This document shows, piece by piece, positions 10,692 through 17,885 of a stretch of DNA of 64,000 bases (position 1 is the first letter of the stretch; the number at the start of each line of letters is the position of its first letter). Location of the stretch: positions 248,001-312,000 of the forward strand of contig NC_015957.1 in the NCBI RefSeq assembly GCF_000147815.2, read 5' to 3'. The DNA comes from Streptomyces violaceusniger Tu 4113. GTDB taxonomy: Bacteria; Actinomycetota; Actinomycetes; Streptomycetales; Streptomycetaceae. Below the pieces are notes generated by a model. The model was not told where the DNA came from and did no database searches. It saw nothing but the letters and a program-made list of their open reading frames with translations. Both the position numbers and the translations under genes were made by a program.

Positions 10692-11588
10692 ATGGAGCAT
10701 GAGGTGTTCGTTCCGTTTCCCGTCGACACCGTCCGGCTGGCGCTCGCGGAGCCCGATCGCGTCGCCCGTTGCGTTCCCGGGCTCCAGCGGGACGCCGATG
10801 AGGCCGCCGGGCCGCTCTCCGGCCGGTTGCGGCTGCGCATCGGCGGGTCCACCATCACCTACCGCGGTGTGCTGCGCGTCGGGCGGCGCGCCGATGTCTT
10901 CGAGATCGAGGGCGAGGGCACCGAGGCGCGCGGCAGCGGCTCGGTGAAGCTGGCCCTGACCGTGACGCCGAAGCCCGTCGAGGGCGGTACGGAGCTGAGC
11001 TGCGCCGGGACGGTCCACAGCGAGGGGCGGCTGGCCGAGTTCGACGACGAGGCGTCCACGACCGTGGCCCGCCGCATGCTGGACCGGTTCGCCTCGACGC
11101 TCACCGCCGGGCTGCAGACGTCCCCGATCACCGCGGCCACCGAGGACGAGGCCCCTGGCAGGCCCACCGACGAGGCCGGTGACGGGGACGCTGACGCCGG
11201 TACGGCCGCCGCCGCGGAGGAGTCCGGGCTGCCGACCGAGGCCGAGCTTCCGCTGTCGGCCGACGACATGGACATCGACGACGTCGGCGATCTCGAGGAC
11301 GTCGACGACGCGGACGCCGTCGAGGAGCCCGTCGGCTTCGGCAACCTCGCCGATCTCGACGATCTGGACGACGAGCCACCGGCCGAGGCCGCCCACGCCC
11401 GCCGCACGATGATCGGCCGCTCCACGGAGGAGGTCGACCACGCTCCGCCGCGCGGCCGCTACGCCCCCGTCCCCGCGCCCCAGACCGTCTCCACCAGCGC
11501 GACGCTGCGCTGGGCCGCGCCCGCCGCGGCCGTGGTGCTCGCCTCCGTCGTCGTCGTGGGCCGTCGCGTACTTCGCCGCCGCCGATGA
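10692..11588 (+). CDS. SRPBCC/CoxG-like protein with acidic linker and C-terminal membrane anchor
   Basis: 298 aa. Residues 1-145 are a START-like SRPBCC fold of the carbon monoxide dehydrogenase subunit G (CoxG) family, beginning MEHEVFVPFPVDTV and containing RCVPGLQRD. A strongly acidic, low-complexity linker follows (about 150-240, rich in DADDLDD). The end is one hydrophobic segment, RWAAPAAAVVLASVVVVG, with a basic tail RRVLRRRR, i.e. a C-tail anchor. No cox genes are nearby, so a role in CO dehydrogenase assembly is unlikely; lipid or hydrophobic-ligand binding is a reasonable guess. No strong ribosome binding site at 10692. Confidence 0.8.
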   Translation: MEHEVFVPFPVDTVRLALAEPDRVARCVPGLQRDADEAAGPLSGRLRLRIGGSTITYRGVLRVGRRADVFEIEGEGTEARGSGSVKLALTVTPKPVEGGTELSCAGTVHSEGRLAEFDDEASTTVARRMLDRFASTLTAGLQTSPITAATEDEAPGRPTDEAGDGDADAGTAAAAEESGLPTEAELPLSADDMDIDDVGDLEDVDDADAVEEPVGFGNLADLDDLDDEPPAEAAHARRTMIGRSTEEVDHAPPRGRYAPVPAPQTVSTSATLRWAAPAAAVVLASVVVVGRRVLRRRR

Positions 11589-11613
11589 GCGTGTGCGCAT
11601 AGGGTCGGTAGCT

Positions 11614-12429
11614 GTGACCACCGAAGAGACACCGGAGACCAAGGGCGTACGGCTGACCGCCGGGGACGCCGAGCTGACCGTCTCACCCGAGAACGGCTGC
11701 CGTATCGGTTCACTGCGCATCGGCGGTACGGAGCTGCTGCGACAGGGCCCGCGGTTCGGGGCTTTCCCGATGGTGCCGTGGTGCGGCCGGACCGGGCTGG
11801 GCCGGTTCCGCAACGGCGGGCAGACCCACCAACTGCCCATCAACTCCCCGCCGCACGCGATCCACGGGACCGGCCGGAACGTCGCATGGAGCCAGGTCAG
11901 GAGCGGCCAGTCCAGCGCGGCCTTCACCTACGACCTCGCCGACCCCTGGCCGTACGAGGGCCGGGTCACCCAGACCTTCGAGCTCTCCCCGGACAGCGCG
12001 ACCGTCACCATGAGCGTGGAGACCGAGGGCGATTCCTTCCCGGCGCAGGCGGGCTGGCATCCGTGGTTCCTGCGGAACCTGGGCGACGGCGGCGCCGATG
12101 CCGAGATCGCCTTCGACGCCGCATGGCAGGAGGAGCGCGGGGAGGACCACCTCCCCACCGGCCGCCGGATCGCGCCGAAGCCCGGCCCCTGGGACGACTG
12201 CTTCGGGATGCCGCAGGGGGTGGACGTCACGCTCACCTGGCCCGGCCGGCTCGAGCTGAAGGTCACCAGCCGCACGGAGTGGGTGGTCGTCTACGACGAG
12301 CAGGCGGAGGCGGTGTGCGTCGAACCGCAGTCCGGCCCGCCCAACGGCCTCAACCTCTTGCCGCGCCTGGTCACCCCCATCGATCCGCTGGAGCTCTCCA
12401 TGACCTGGAGCTGGCGCACACTGGCCTGA
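11614..12429 (+). CDS. Aldose 1-epimerase (galactose mutarotase) family protein
   Basis: 271-aa galactose-mutarotase-fold protein. GFPMVPWCGR-type motif (here FGAFPMVPWCGRTGLGRF), NSPPHAIHGTGRNVAW with the conserved His, QAGWHPWFLR with the second His, and VCVEPQSGPPNGLN with the C-terminal catalytic Glu are all present. The substrate may be a free hexose or a sugar phosphate. The GTG at 11614 fits an upstream GGGTCGG; an in-frame GTG at 11593 would add seven residues. It follows the CoxG-like gene by 25 nt and precedes pyrE by 95 nt. Confidence 0.87.
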   Translation: MTTEETPETKGVRLTAGDAELTVSPENGCRIGSLRIGGTELLRQGPRFGAFPMVPWCGRTGLGRFRNGGQTHQLPINSPPHAIHGTGRNVAWSQVRSGQSSAAFTYDLADPWPYEGRVTQTFELSPDSATVTMSVETEGDSFPAQAGWHPWFLRNLGDGGADAEIAFDAAWQEERGEDHLPTGRRIAPKPGPWDDCFGMPQGVDVTLTWPGRLELKVTSRTEWVVVYDEQAEAVCVEPQSGPPNGLNLLPRLVTPIDPLELSMTWSWRTLA

Positions 12430-12524
12430 GGGAACGGAGCGCTTGGGCGGGGAGCGGGGCGGCTCGGCCCGACGGATCGGAGCGGCTTGAGGGGTTCCGA
12501 GGGCCACCGCCTAAGCTCATGCGC

Positions 12525-13064
12525 ATGAGCGATGCGCGTGACGCCCTGCTGCAGCAGATCAAGGACAAGGCCGTGGTCCACGGCAAGGTGACCCTCTCCT
12601 CCGGGCGTGAGGCCGACTACTACATCGACCTGCGCCGGATCACCCTGGACGCCGAGGCCGCGCCGCTGGTCGGGCAGGTCATGCTCGAGGCCACGGCCGA
12701 TCTGGAGTACGACGCCGTGGGCGGTCTGACGCTGGGCGCCGACCCGGTGGCCACGTCCATGCTGCACGCGGCGGCCGCGCACGGGCGCCGGCTCGACGCC
12801 TTCGTGGTCCGCAAGGCCCAGAAGACACACGGGATGCAGCGGCGGATCGAGGGCCCGGACATCGCGGGCCGCCGGGTGCTGGTGGTCGAGGACACCTCCA
12901 CCACCGGCGGTTCGCCGCTGACCGCGGTGGAGGCGGCACGGGAGGCGGGCGCGGAGGTCGTCGCGGTGGCGACGATCGTCGAGCGCGGCGCCGCGCCGGC
13001 CATCGCGGACGCCGGGCTGCCGTACCTCCCGGCATACTCGCTCGCCGACCTCGAGCTGAGCTGA
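12525..13064 (+). CDS. pyrE: Orotate phosphoribosyltransferase
   Basis: 179-aa enzyme converting orotate and PRPP to OMP, the fifth step of pyrimidine synthesis. PRPP-binding loop VLVVEDTSTTGGS is near residue 120-132; the flexible catalytic loop VRKAQKTHG carries Lys residues, and VHGKVTLSSGREADYY is the family N-terminal motif. Length matches actinobacterial PyrE. The ATG at 12525 is chosen over 12519 by similarity to the usual MSD/MTD start; both are in frame. The rest of the pyr genes are not in the window. Confidence 0.95.
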   Translation: MSDARDALLQQIKDKAVVHGKVTLSSGREADYYIDLRRITLDAEAAPLVGQVMLEATADLEYDAVGGLTLGADPVATSMLHAAAAHGRRLDAFVVRKAQKTHGMQRRIEGPDIAGRRVLVVEDTSTTGGSPLTAVEAAREAGAEVVAVATIVERGAAPAIADAGLPYLPAYSLADLELS

Positions 13065-13089
13065 ATCGTGGTGGGTGGGGCGGTCGGAC

Positions 13090-13103
13090 GTTTCACGTGA
13101 AAC
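13090..13103. promoter_or_regulatory. parS centromere-like site (ParB binding)
   Basis: Perfect 14-bp palindrome GTTTCACGTGAAAC in the pyrE-fba intergenic region. This equals the core parS consensus bound by ParB in Streptomyces and Bacillus. Streptomyces carry many copies clustered around oriC, so its presence suggests an origin-proximal location. Confidence 0.9.
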
Positions 13104-13240
13104 CACCCACCCCCGTCCGTGTGGTCTCCGCGTGCGCCGTGTGGAGCAATCGACGGAGTCTGGGATTATGGCCCCGACGATGACGTCGCCCCTAGGTCAG
13201 GGCCGAGTACGACTAACCCGCACATACAAGGAGCGGTCAG

Positions 13241-14263
13241 ATGCCCATCGCATCCCCTGAGATCTACAACGAGATGCTCGACCGGGCGAAGGCAGGCAAG
13301 TTCGCCTACCCCGCGATCAATGTGACCTCGACGCAGACTCTGCACGCCGCCCTCCGCGGCTTCGCCGAGGCGGAGAGCGACGGCATCGTCCAGATCTCCA
13401 CCGGTGGTGCCGAGTTCCTGGGCGGCCAGTACAGCAAGGACATGGTGACCGGTGCGGTCGGTCTCGCCGAGTTCGCGCATGTCGTCGCCGAGAAGTACCC
13501 GGTGCACATCGCCCTCCACACCGACCACTGCCCGAAGGACAAGCTGGACGGCTATGTCCGTCCGCTGCTCAAGATCTCCCAGGAGCGCGTCGCCAACGGT
13601 CAGAACCCGCTGTTCCAGTCCCACATGTGGGACGGCTCCGCCGAGACGCTCGACGACAACCTCCGCATCGCGCGGGAGCTGCTCGCCGAGGCCGTCAAGG
13701 CGAAGATCATCCTCGAGGTCGAGATCACCCCGACCGGTGGCGAGGAGGACGGCGTCACGCACGAGATCAACGACAAGCTGTACACGACGGTCGACGACGC
13801 CCTGCGCACCGCCGAGGCCATCGGCCTGGGCGACAAGGGCCGCTACCTGCTGGCCGCCTCCTTCGGCAACGTCCACGGCGTCTACAAGCCGGGCAATGTC
13901 GTCCTCCGCCCGGAGCTGCTGCGTGAGCTCCAGGACGGTGTGGCCGCGAAGTACGGCAAGCCGGACCCGTTCTTCTTCGTCTTCCACGGCGGCTCCGGCT
14001 CCTCGGAGGAGGAGATCCGCACCGCGCTGGAGAACGGTGTGGTGAAGATGAACCTCGACACGGACACCCAGTACGCCTTCACCCGCCCGATCGCGGACCA
14101 CATGTTCCGCAACTACGACGGGGTGCTGAAGGTCGACGGCGAGGTCGGCAACAAGAAGCACTACGACCCGCGGAGCTGGGGCAAGCTGGCCGAGAAGGGG
14201 ATGTCGGAGCGGGTCACCCAGGCTTGCGCGAACCTTCGGTCCACGGGGACGAAGCTGAAGTAG
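13241..14263 (+). CDS. fba: Class II fructose-bisphosphate aldolase
   Basis: 340-aa zinc aldolase cleaving fructose 1,6-bisphosphate to DHAP and glyceraldehyde 3-phosphate in glycolysis/gluconeogenesis. HIALHTDHCPKD contains the zinc-binding His and catalytic Asp region; ILEVEITPTGGEEDG, FGNVHGVYKPG and FHGGSGSSEEE (DHAP phosphate loop) follow; MNLDTDTQYAFTRP near the C-terminus is typical of the long class IIA form. AAGGAG lies about 8 nt before the ATG. A strong hairpin follows the stop. Confidence 0.97.
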   Translation: MPIASPEIYNEMLDRAKAGKFAYPAINVTSTQTLHAALRGFAEAESDGIVQISTGGAEFLGGQYSKDMVTGAVGLAEFAHVVAEKYPVHIALHTDHCPKDKLDGYVRPLLKISQERVANGQNPLFQSHMWDGSAETLDDNLRIARELLAEAVKAKIILEVEITPTGGEEDGVTHEINDKLYTTVDDALRTAEAIGLGDKGRYLLAASFGNVHGVYKPGNVVLRPELLRELQDGVAAKYGKPDPFFFVFHGGSGSSEEEIRTALENGVVKMNLDTDTQYAFTRPIADHMFRNYDGVLKVDGEVGNKKHYDPRSWGKLAEKGMSERVTQACANLRSTGTKLK

Positions 14264-14284
14264 TTCGTTCTCCGGCTCGCCCTT

Positions 14285-14326
14285 ACGGGCCCGGCGCTCG
14301 CCCATGCGGCGAGTCGCCGGGCCCGT
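14285..14326 (+). terminator. fba terminator hairpin
   Basis: ACGGGCCCGGCG...CTCGCC pairs with GGCGAG...CGCCGGGCCCGT with a single bulge; stem about 18 bp, starting 22 nt after the fba stop and followed by TCGCGTTC. Confidence 0.75.
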
Positions 14327-14375
14327 TCGCGTTCTGGGCTGGCCCCGCGGGGCCAGCCCGAGGGATGATCCAGGT

Positions 14376-16082
14376 ATGGGCGGCGCCACGCCCGGAGCGG
14401 ACCGCGCTCCGGGTAACGGACAGCCGGTCAGGCTTTCCGTGCCGGCCGGGCGGTGGCTGGTGTTCACCACCGTGCTGGGCTCCGCCATGGCCCTGCTCGA
14501 CAGCACCGTCGTCAATGTCGCCCTGCCCCGCATCGGGCTGGACCTGGGTGCCGACCTCCCCGTACTGCAGTGGACCGTCAACGCCTACATGCTCACCCTC
14601 GCCGGGCTGATCCTGCTCGGCGGGGCGCTCGGGGACCGGTTCGGGCGGCGGCGGGTGTTCGTCATCGGGGTGGTGTGGTTCTCGCTGGCCTCGCTGGCGT
14701 GCGGGCTGGCGCCGAACGCCGGGGTGCTCATCGCCGCGCGGGCGCTGCAGGGCATCGGCGGGGCGCTGCTCACCCCCGGCTCGCTCGCGTTGATCCAGTC
14801 GGTGATCCACCCCGACGACCGGGCGCGGGCGATCGGGCTGTGGTCCGGCTTCGGCGGCGTCGGGGCGGCGATCGGGCCGTTCCTCGGCGGCTGGCTGGTG
14901 GACGGGCCCGGCTGGCGCTGGGTGTTCTTCATCAATGTGCCGCTGGCCGCGGTGTGCGTGCCGGTCGCTTTGCGCCATGTACCGGAGACCAGCAATCCGC
15001 GGGCGCACGGCCGGTTCGACGTCCTCGGCGCCCTGCTGGGGGCGGCGACCCTCGGCCTGATCACCTATGCGCTGATCGCCGCGCCGCAGAAGGGCCCCTC
15101 GCCCGCCGTGGTGGTTCCGGCCGTCGCCGGGCTGGCGCTGGGGATGGTCTTCGTCGCCGTGGAGCGCAGGCGGCACGAGCCGATGCTGCCGCTCTCCATC
15201 TTCTCCTCCCACCAGTTCAGCGCCGTCAACGCGGTGACCCTGTGCGTCTACGCGGCCTTCGGCGGCTTCTTCTTCCTCTCGGTCCTCGACCTTCAGGTGG
15301 TCGTGGGCTACTCCGCGCTCGCCGCCGGTACCGCACTGCTGCCCACGACCACGCTGATGCTGCTGCTGTCGGCCCGTTCGGGAGAGCTGGGCAAGCGCAT
15401 CGGCCCGCGGATCCCGCTGACCGTGGGCCCGCTGCTGTGCGCGGCGGGGATGCTGCTGATGACCCGGGCCGGGGTGGGAGCGGTCTACTGGCGGGACATC
15501 CTGCCCGCGCTGCTGGTGCTGGGCATGGGCATGGTGGTGGTGGTCGCCCCGCTCACCGCGACCGTCCTGGCCTCGGTGGACGTCGCCCGCGCGGGTCTGG
15601 CCAGCGGCGTCAACAACGCGGCGGCGCGCGCGGCGGGCCTGATCGCGGTGGCGGCGCTGCCGCTGCTCGCGGGGATGGGCCCGGAGGCGTACCGGTCGGC
15701 GGACGCGTTCGGGGACACCTTCCGGCGGGCGATGCCGATCTGCGCCGGGGTGCTGGTGCTGGGGGCGGTCCTCGCGTGGCGCACGGTGCGCTCGGACGCC
15801 TTGGAGCCGGTGGGGCTGGAGCCGACGGGGTTGGAGGCGACGGGGTTGGAGGCGGGCGCGGGAGTAGGGGCCGAAGCGGGCGCGGAGGTGGGCCCGGCGC
15901 CGGAGCGGGCCGAGCCGGCTGCCGTGCCGGCGGAACGTGCCGAGGGCGCCGTACGGCCGGAGGGGCTGCTGTGCCGCCCCGAGTGCGCGTACCACTGCGG
16001 TGTGGCGGCGCCGCCCCTGGACCCGGGCGACGTGTCCACACCGCCGCCCCTGAACCCGGGCGAGAGACGCTCCGATACCTGA
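14376..16082 (+). CDS. MFS drug exporter, DHA2 (14-TM) family
   Basis: 568-aa proton-driven efflux protein. About 14 hydrophobic segments. DHA2 signatures include LLDSTVVNVALPRI in TM1 (motif D1-like), LGDRFGRRRVF (motif A) and LTPGSLALIQ/GIGPFLGGWL-like motif C (here AAIGPFLGGWLVDGPGWRWVFFINVP). A cytoplasmic C-terminal tail of ~90 residues is low complexity and begins with LEP(V/T)G-type pentapeptides encoded by a 15-bp tandem repeat (about 15799-15860); such a tail is unusual. Substrate unknown. The ATG at 14376 is preferred; 24 residues of non-conserved sequence would precede it from 14304. Confidence 0.88.
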   Translation: MGGATPGADRAPGNGQPVRLSVPAGRWLVFTTVLGSAMALLDSTVVNVALPRIGLDLGADLPVLQWTVNAYMLTLAGLILLGGALGDRFGRRRVFVIGVVWFSLASLACGLAPNAGVLIAARALQGIGGALLTPGSLALIQSVIHPDDRARAIGLWSGFGGVGAAIGPFLGGWLVDGPGWRWVFFINVPLAAVCVPVALRHVPETSNPRAHGRFDVLGALLGAATLGLITYALIAAPQKGPSPAVVVPAVAGLALGMVFVAVERRRHEPMLPLSIFSSHQFSAVNAVTLCVYAAFGGFFFLSVLDLQVVVGYSALAAGTALLPTTTLMLLLSARSGELGKRIGPRIPLTVGPLLCAAGMLLMTRAGVGAVYWRDILPALLVLGMGMVVVVAPLTATVLASVDVARAGLASGVNNAAARAAGLIAVAALPLLAGMGPEAYRSADAFGDTFRRAMPICAGVLVLGAVLAWRTVRSDALEPVGLEPTGLEATGLEAGAGVGAEAGAEVGPAPERAEPAAVPAERAEGAVRPEGLLCRPECAYHCGVAAPPLDPGDVSTPPPLNPGERRSDT

Positions 16083-16208
16083 CCTACCTGTCCGGCGCCC
16101 TCTTCACCCCGCTTCGCGCCGGACGCGCCCCGGGACGTGCCCCCCGATCTGCGGACCACGTGGCTTGAGCGTGTCGGGTGGGGCCCCGGACCAGGCAGAC
16201 TGGAACCC

Positions 16209-16622
16209 ATGGCCATTCACGAGAACCTGCTCGGGGGACCGCCCCCGACCCATCTGCCCGACGACCCGGAGCCACGGGAGCTGCTCGCCTCCGGCGCGGC
16301 CCCGTCCGAGGTCGCCGCGAAGTACCCGGCCTCCTCGCTCGCCTGGGCCCAGCTTGCCGACGAGGCGTTCGAGGCCGGCCGGGTGGTCGAGTCCTACGCG
16401 TACGCCCGCACCGGCTACCACCGTGGACTCGACTCCCTGCGCCGCAGCGGCTGGAAGGGCCACGGTCCCGTGCCGTTCGAGCATGAGCCCAACCGTGGCT
16501 TCCTGCGCGCCCTGCACGCGCTCGCGCGCGCCGCGCAGTCCATCGGCGAGCAGGAGGAGTACGAGCGCTGCTCGACCTTCCTGCGCGAGAGCTCCCCGAC
16601 CGCGGCGGACACGCTCTCCTGA
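16209..16622 (+). CDS. DUF3151 family protein
   Basis: 137-aa soluble protein, DUF3151 of actinobacteria: N-terminal LLGGPPPTHLP(D)DPEP, central SSLAWAQLADEAF and SYAYARTGYHRGLDSLRRSGWKG, ending in a helical ECSTFLRE-like region. The helical-repeat look (TPR-like) is inferred. Function unknown. The start is set at MAIHENLL at 16209; in-frame starts upstream are non-conserved. Confidence 0.9.
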   Translation: MAIHENLLGGPPPTHLPDDPEPRELLASGAAPSEVAAKYPASSLAWAQLADEAFEAGRVVESYAYARTGYHRGLDSLRRSGWKGHGPVPFEHEPNRGFLRALHALARAAQSIGEQEEYERCSTFLRESSPTAADTLS

Positions 16623-16640
16623 GACGTAACGAGGCGTACC

Positions 16641-16673
16641 GGGCCTGTGGGGTGTCGTACGCCCCACGGGCCC
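16641..16673 (+). terminator. Hairpin after DUF3151 gene
   Basis: GGGCCTGTGGGG pairs with CCCCACGGGCCC (one G-U) around a 9-nt loop, followed by CTTCC. Confidence 0.6.
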
Positions 16674-16817
16674 CTTCCGTACTTGCCGATCGTCCGTGCG
16701 GCGCGGATGATGCGGTGCGGGGCCCCTTCGGATGTGGGCCCCGAGGGGACCGGGGCTCCGAGACCGAAAGGATGGGGCGGACCGCTACCCGGTAGCGAGC
16801 AGTACTCAGGAGATGCG

Positions 16818-17885
16818 ATGTCGCAGCAGCCTGTCCCTGACCACGCCGCCCCGGCCCAGACCGCCTCAGGCGGGACCCCTCAAGGCCGGACCGCCCCAGA
16901 CGGGACCGCACCGGGCGGGACCGCACCGGGCGAGGCCACGCCGAGTGGGGCCGCCCCCGGCCGGACCGCCCCGAGCGGGACCACGCCGAGCAGTGCCGCA
17001 CCAGGCCCGACCGCACCAGGCCCGACCGCCCCAGGCCCGACCGCTCCAAGCGGGACCGCACCGGGCGGGGCCGAACTCGAGGCCCCCCATCTGGACTTCG
17101 ACGGCACCACCCCGTACGAAGACTACGTCCAGGCGTCCGTGCTCACCCACCTCCAGCGCCCCCTCTCCGACGACCCCGGCGAGATGGTGTTCCTGGTCAC
17201 CACCCAGGTTATGGAGCTGTGGTTCACCGTCATCGTCCATGAGTGGCACACCGCCGCGCAGGCGCTGCGCGAGGACGATCTGCCCACGGCGATGGCCGCG
17301 CTCCAGCGCTCGGCCTACGAGCTCGAGTCGCTGAACGCCTCCTGGACGCCGCTGGCCCATCTCACCCCCGGCCAGTTCAACGCGTACCGCTCCGCGCTCG
17401 GCGAGGGCTCCGGCTTCCAGTCGGCGATGTACCGGCGGCTGGAGTTCCTGCTCGGCGAGAAGTCCGCGTCCATGCTCGTCCCGCACCGGGGAGCGCCGCG
17501 GGTCCACGCCGAGCTGGAGAAGGCGCTGACCGAGCCCAGCCTCTACGACGAGGTGCTGCGCTATCTCGCCCGCCGCGGCCTCGCCGTCCCGGCCGCCGTG
17601 TTGGACCGCGATCCCGCCCTGCGCTACGAGCCCGATCCGGGGGTGGAGCGGGTCTGGGAGGAGATCTACTCCGGTCCGCGCGAGGGTGAGCTGGTCCGGC
17701 TCGGCGAGGCACTCACCGAGGTCGCCGAACTGGTGTGGCGCTGGCGCAACGACCACTTGGTGGCGACCCGGCGGGCGATGGGCGCCAAGACCGGCACCGG
17801 CGGCTCGGCCGGGGTCGCCTGGCTGGAGAAGCGCGCGGGCAAGACCGTCTTCCCCGAGCTGTGGACGGCGCGCAGCCATGTCTGA
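16818..17885 (+). CDS. kynA: Tryptophan 2,3-dioxygenase with repeat-expanded N-terminus
   Basis: Heme enzyme that oxidises L-Trp to N-formylkynurenine, first step of the kynurenine route. 355 aa against about 280 usual: residues ~15-88 are 14 or so TAPGG/TAPGP/TAPSG pentapeptides from a 15-bp DNA repeat, and the catalytic core begins at LDFDGTTPYEDYV (about residue 92). The proximal heme-His region WRWRNDHLVATRR and the substrate loop GTGGSAGVAWL are intact. The motif that in well-studied TDOs reads HQTxELW reads TQVMELW here, so the distal active-site His is replaced by Thr. AGGAG precedes the ATG. The gene overlaps kynU by 8 nt. Confidence 0.92.
   Translation: MSQQPVPDHAAPAQTASGGTPQGRTAPDGTAPGGTAPGEATPSGAAPGRTAPSGTTPSSAAPGPTAPGPTAPGPTAPSGTAPGGAELEAPHLDFDGTTPYEDYVQASVLTHLQRPLSDDPGEMVFLVTTQVMELWFTVIVHEWHTAAQALREDDLPTAMAALQRSAYELESLNASWTPLAHLTPGQFNAYRSALGEGSGFQSAMYRRLEFLLGEKSASMLVPHRGAPRVHAELEKALTEPSLYDEVLRYLARRGLAVPAAVLDRDPALRYEPDPGVERVWEEIYSGPREGELVRLGEALTEVAELVWRWRNDHLVATRRAMGAKTGTGGSAGVAWLEKRAGKTVFPELWTARSHV
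16861..17078 (+). repeat. 15-bp in-frame tandem repeat in kynA
   Basis: About 14 degenerate units of the form ACCGCACCGGGCGGG, in frame, encoding TAPGG-like pentapeptides. Three consecutive units near 17019-17045 encode identical GPTAP blocks. Confidence 0.85.
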
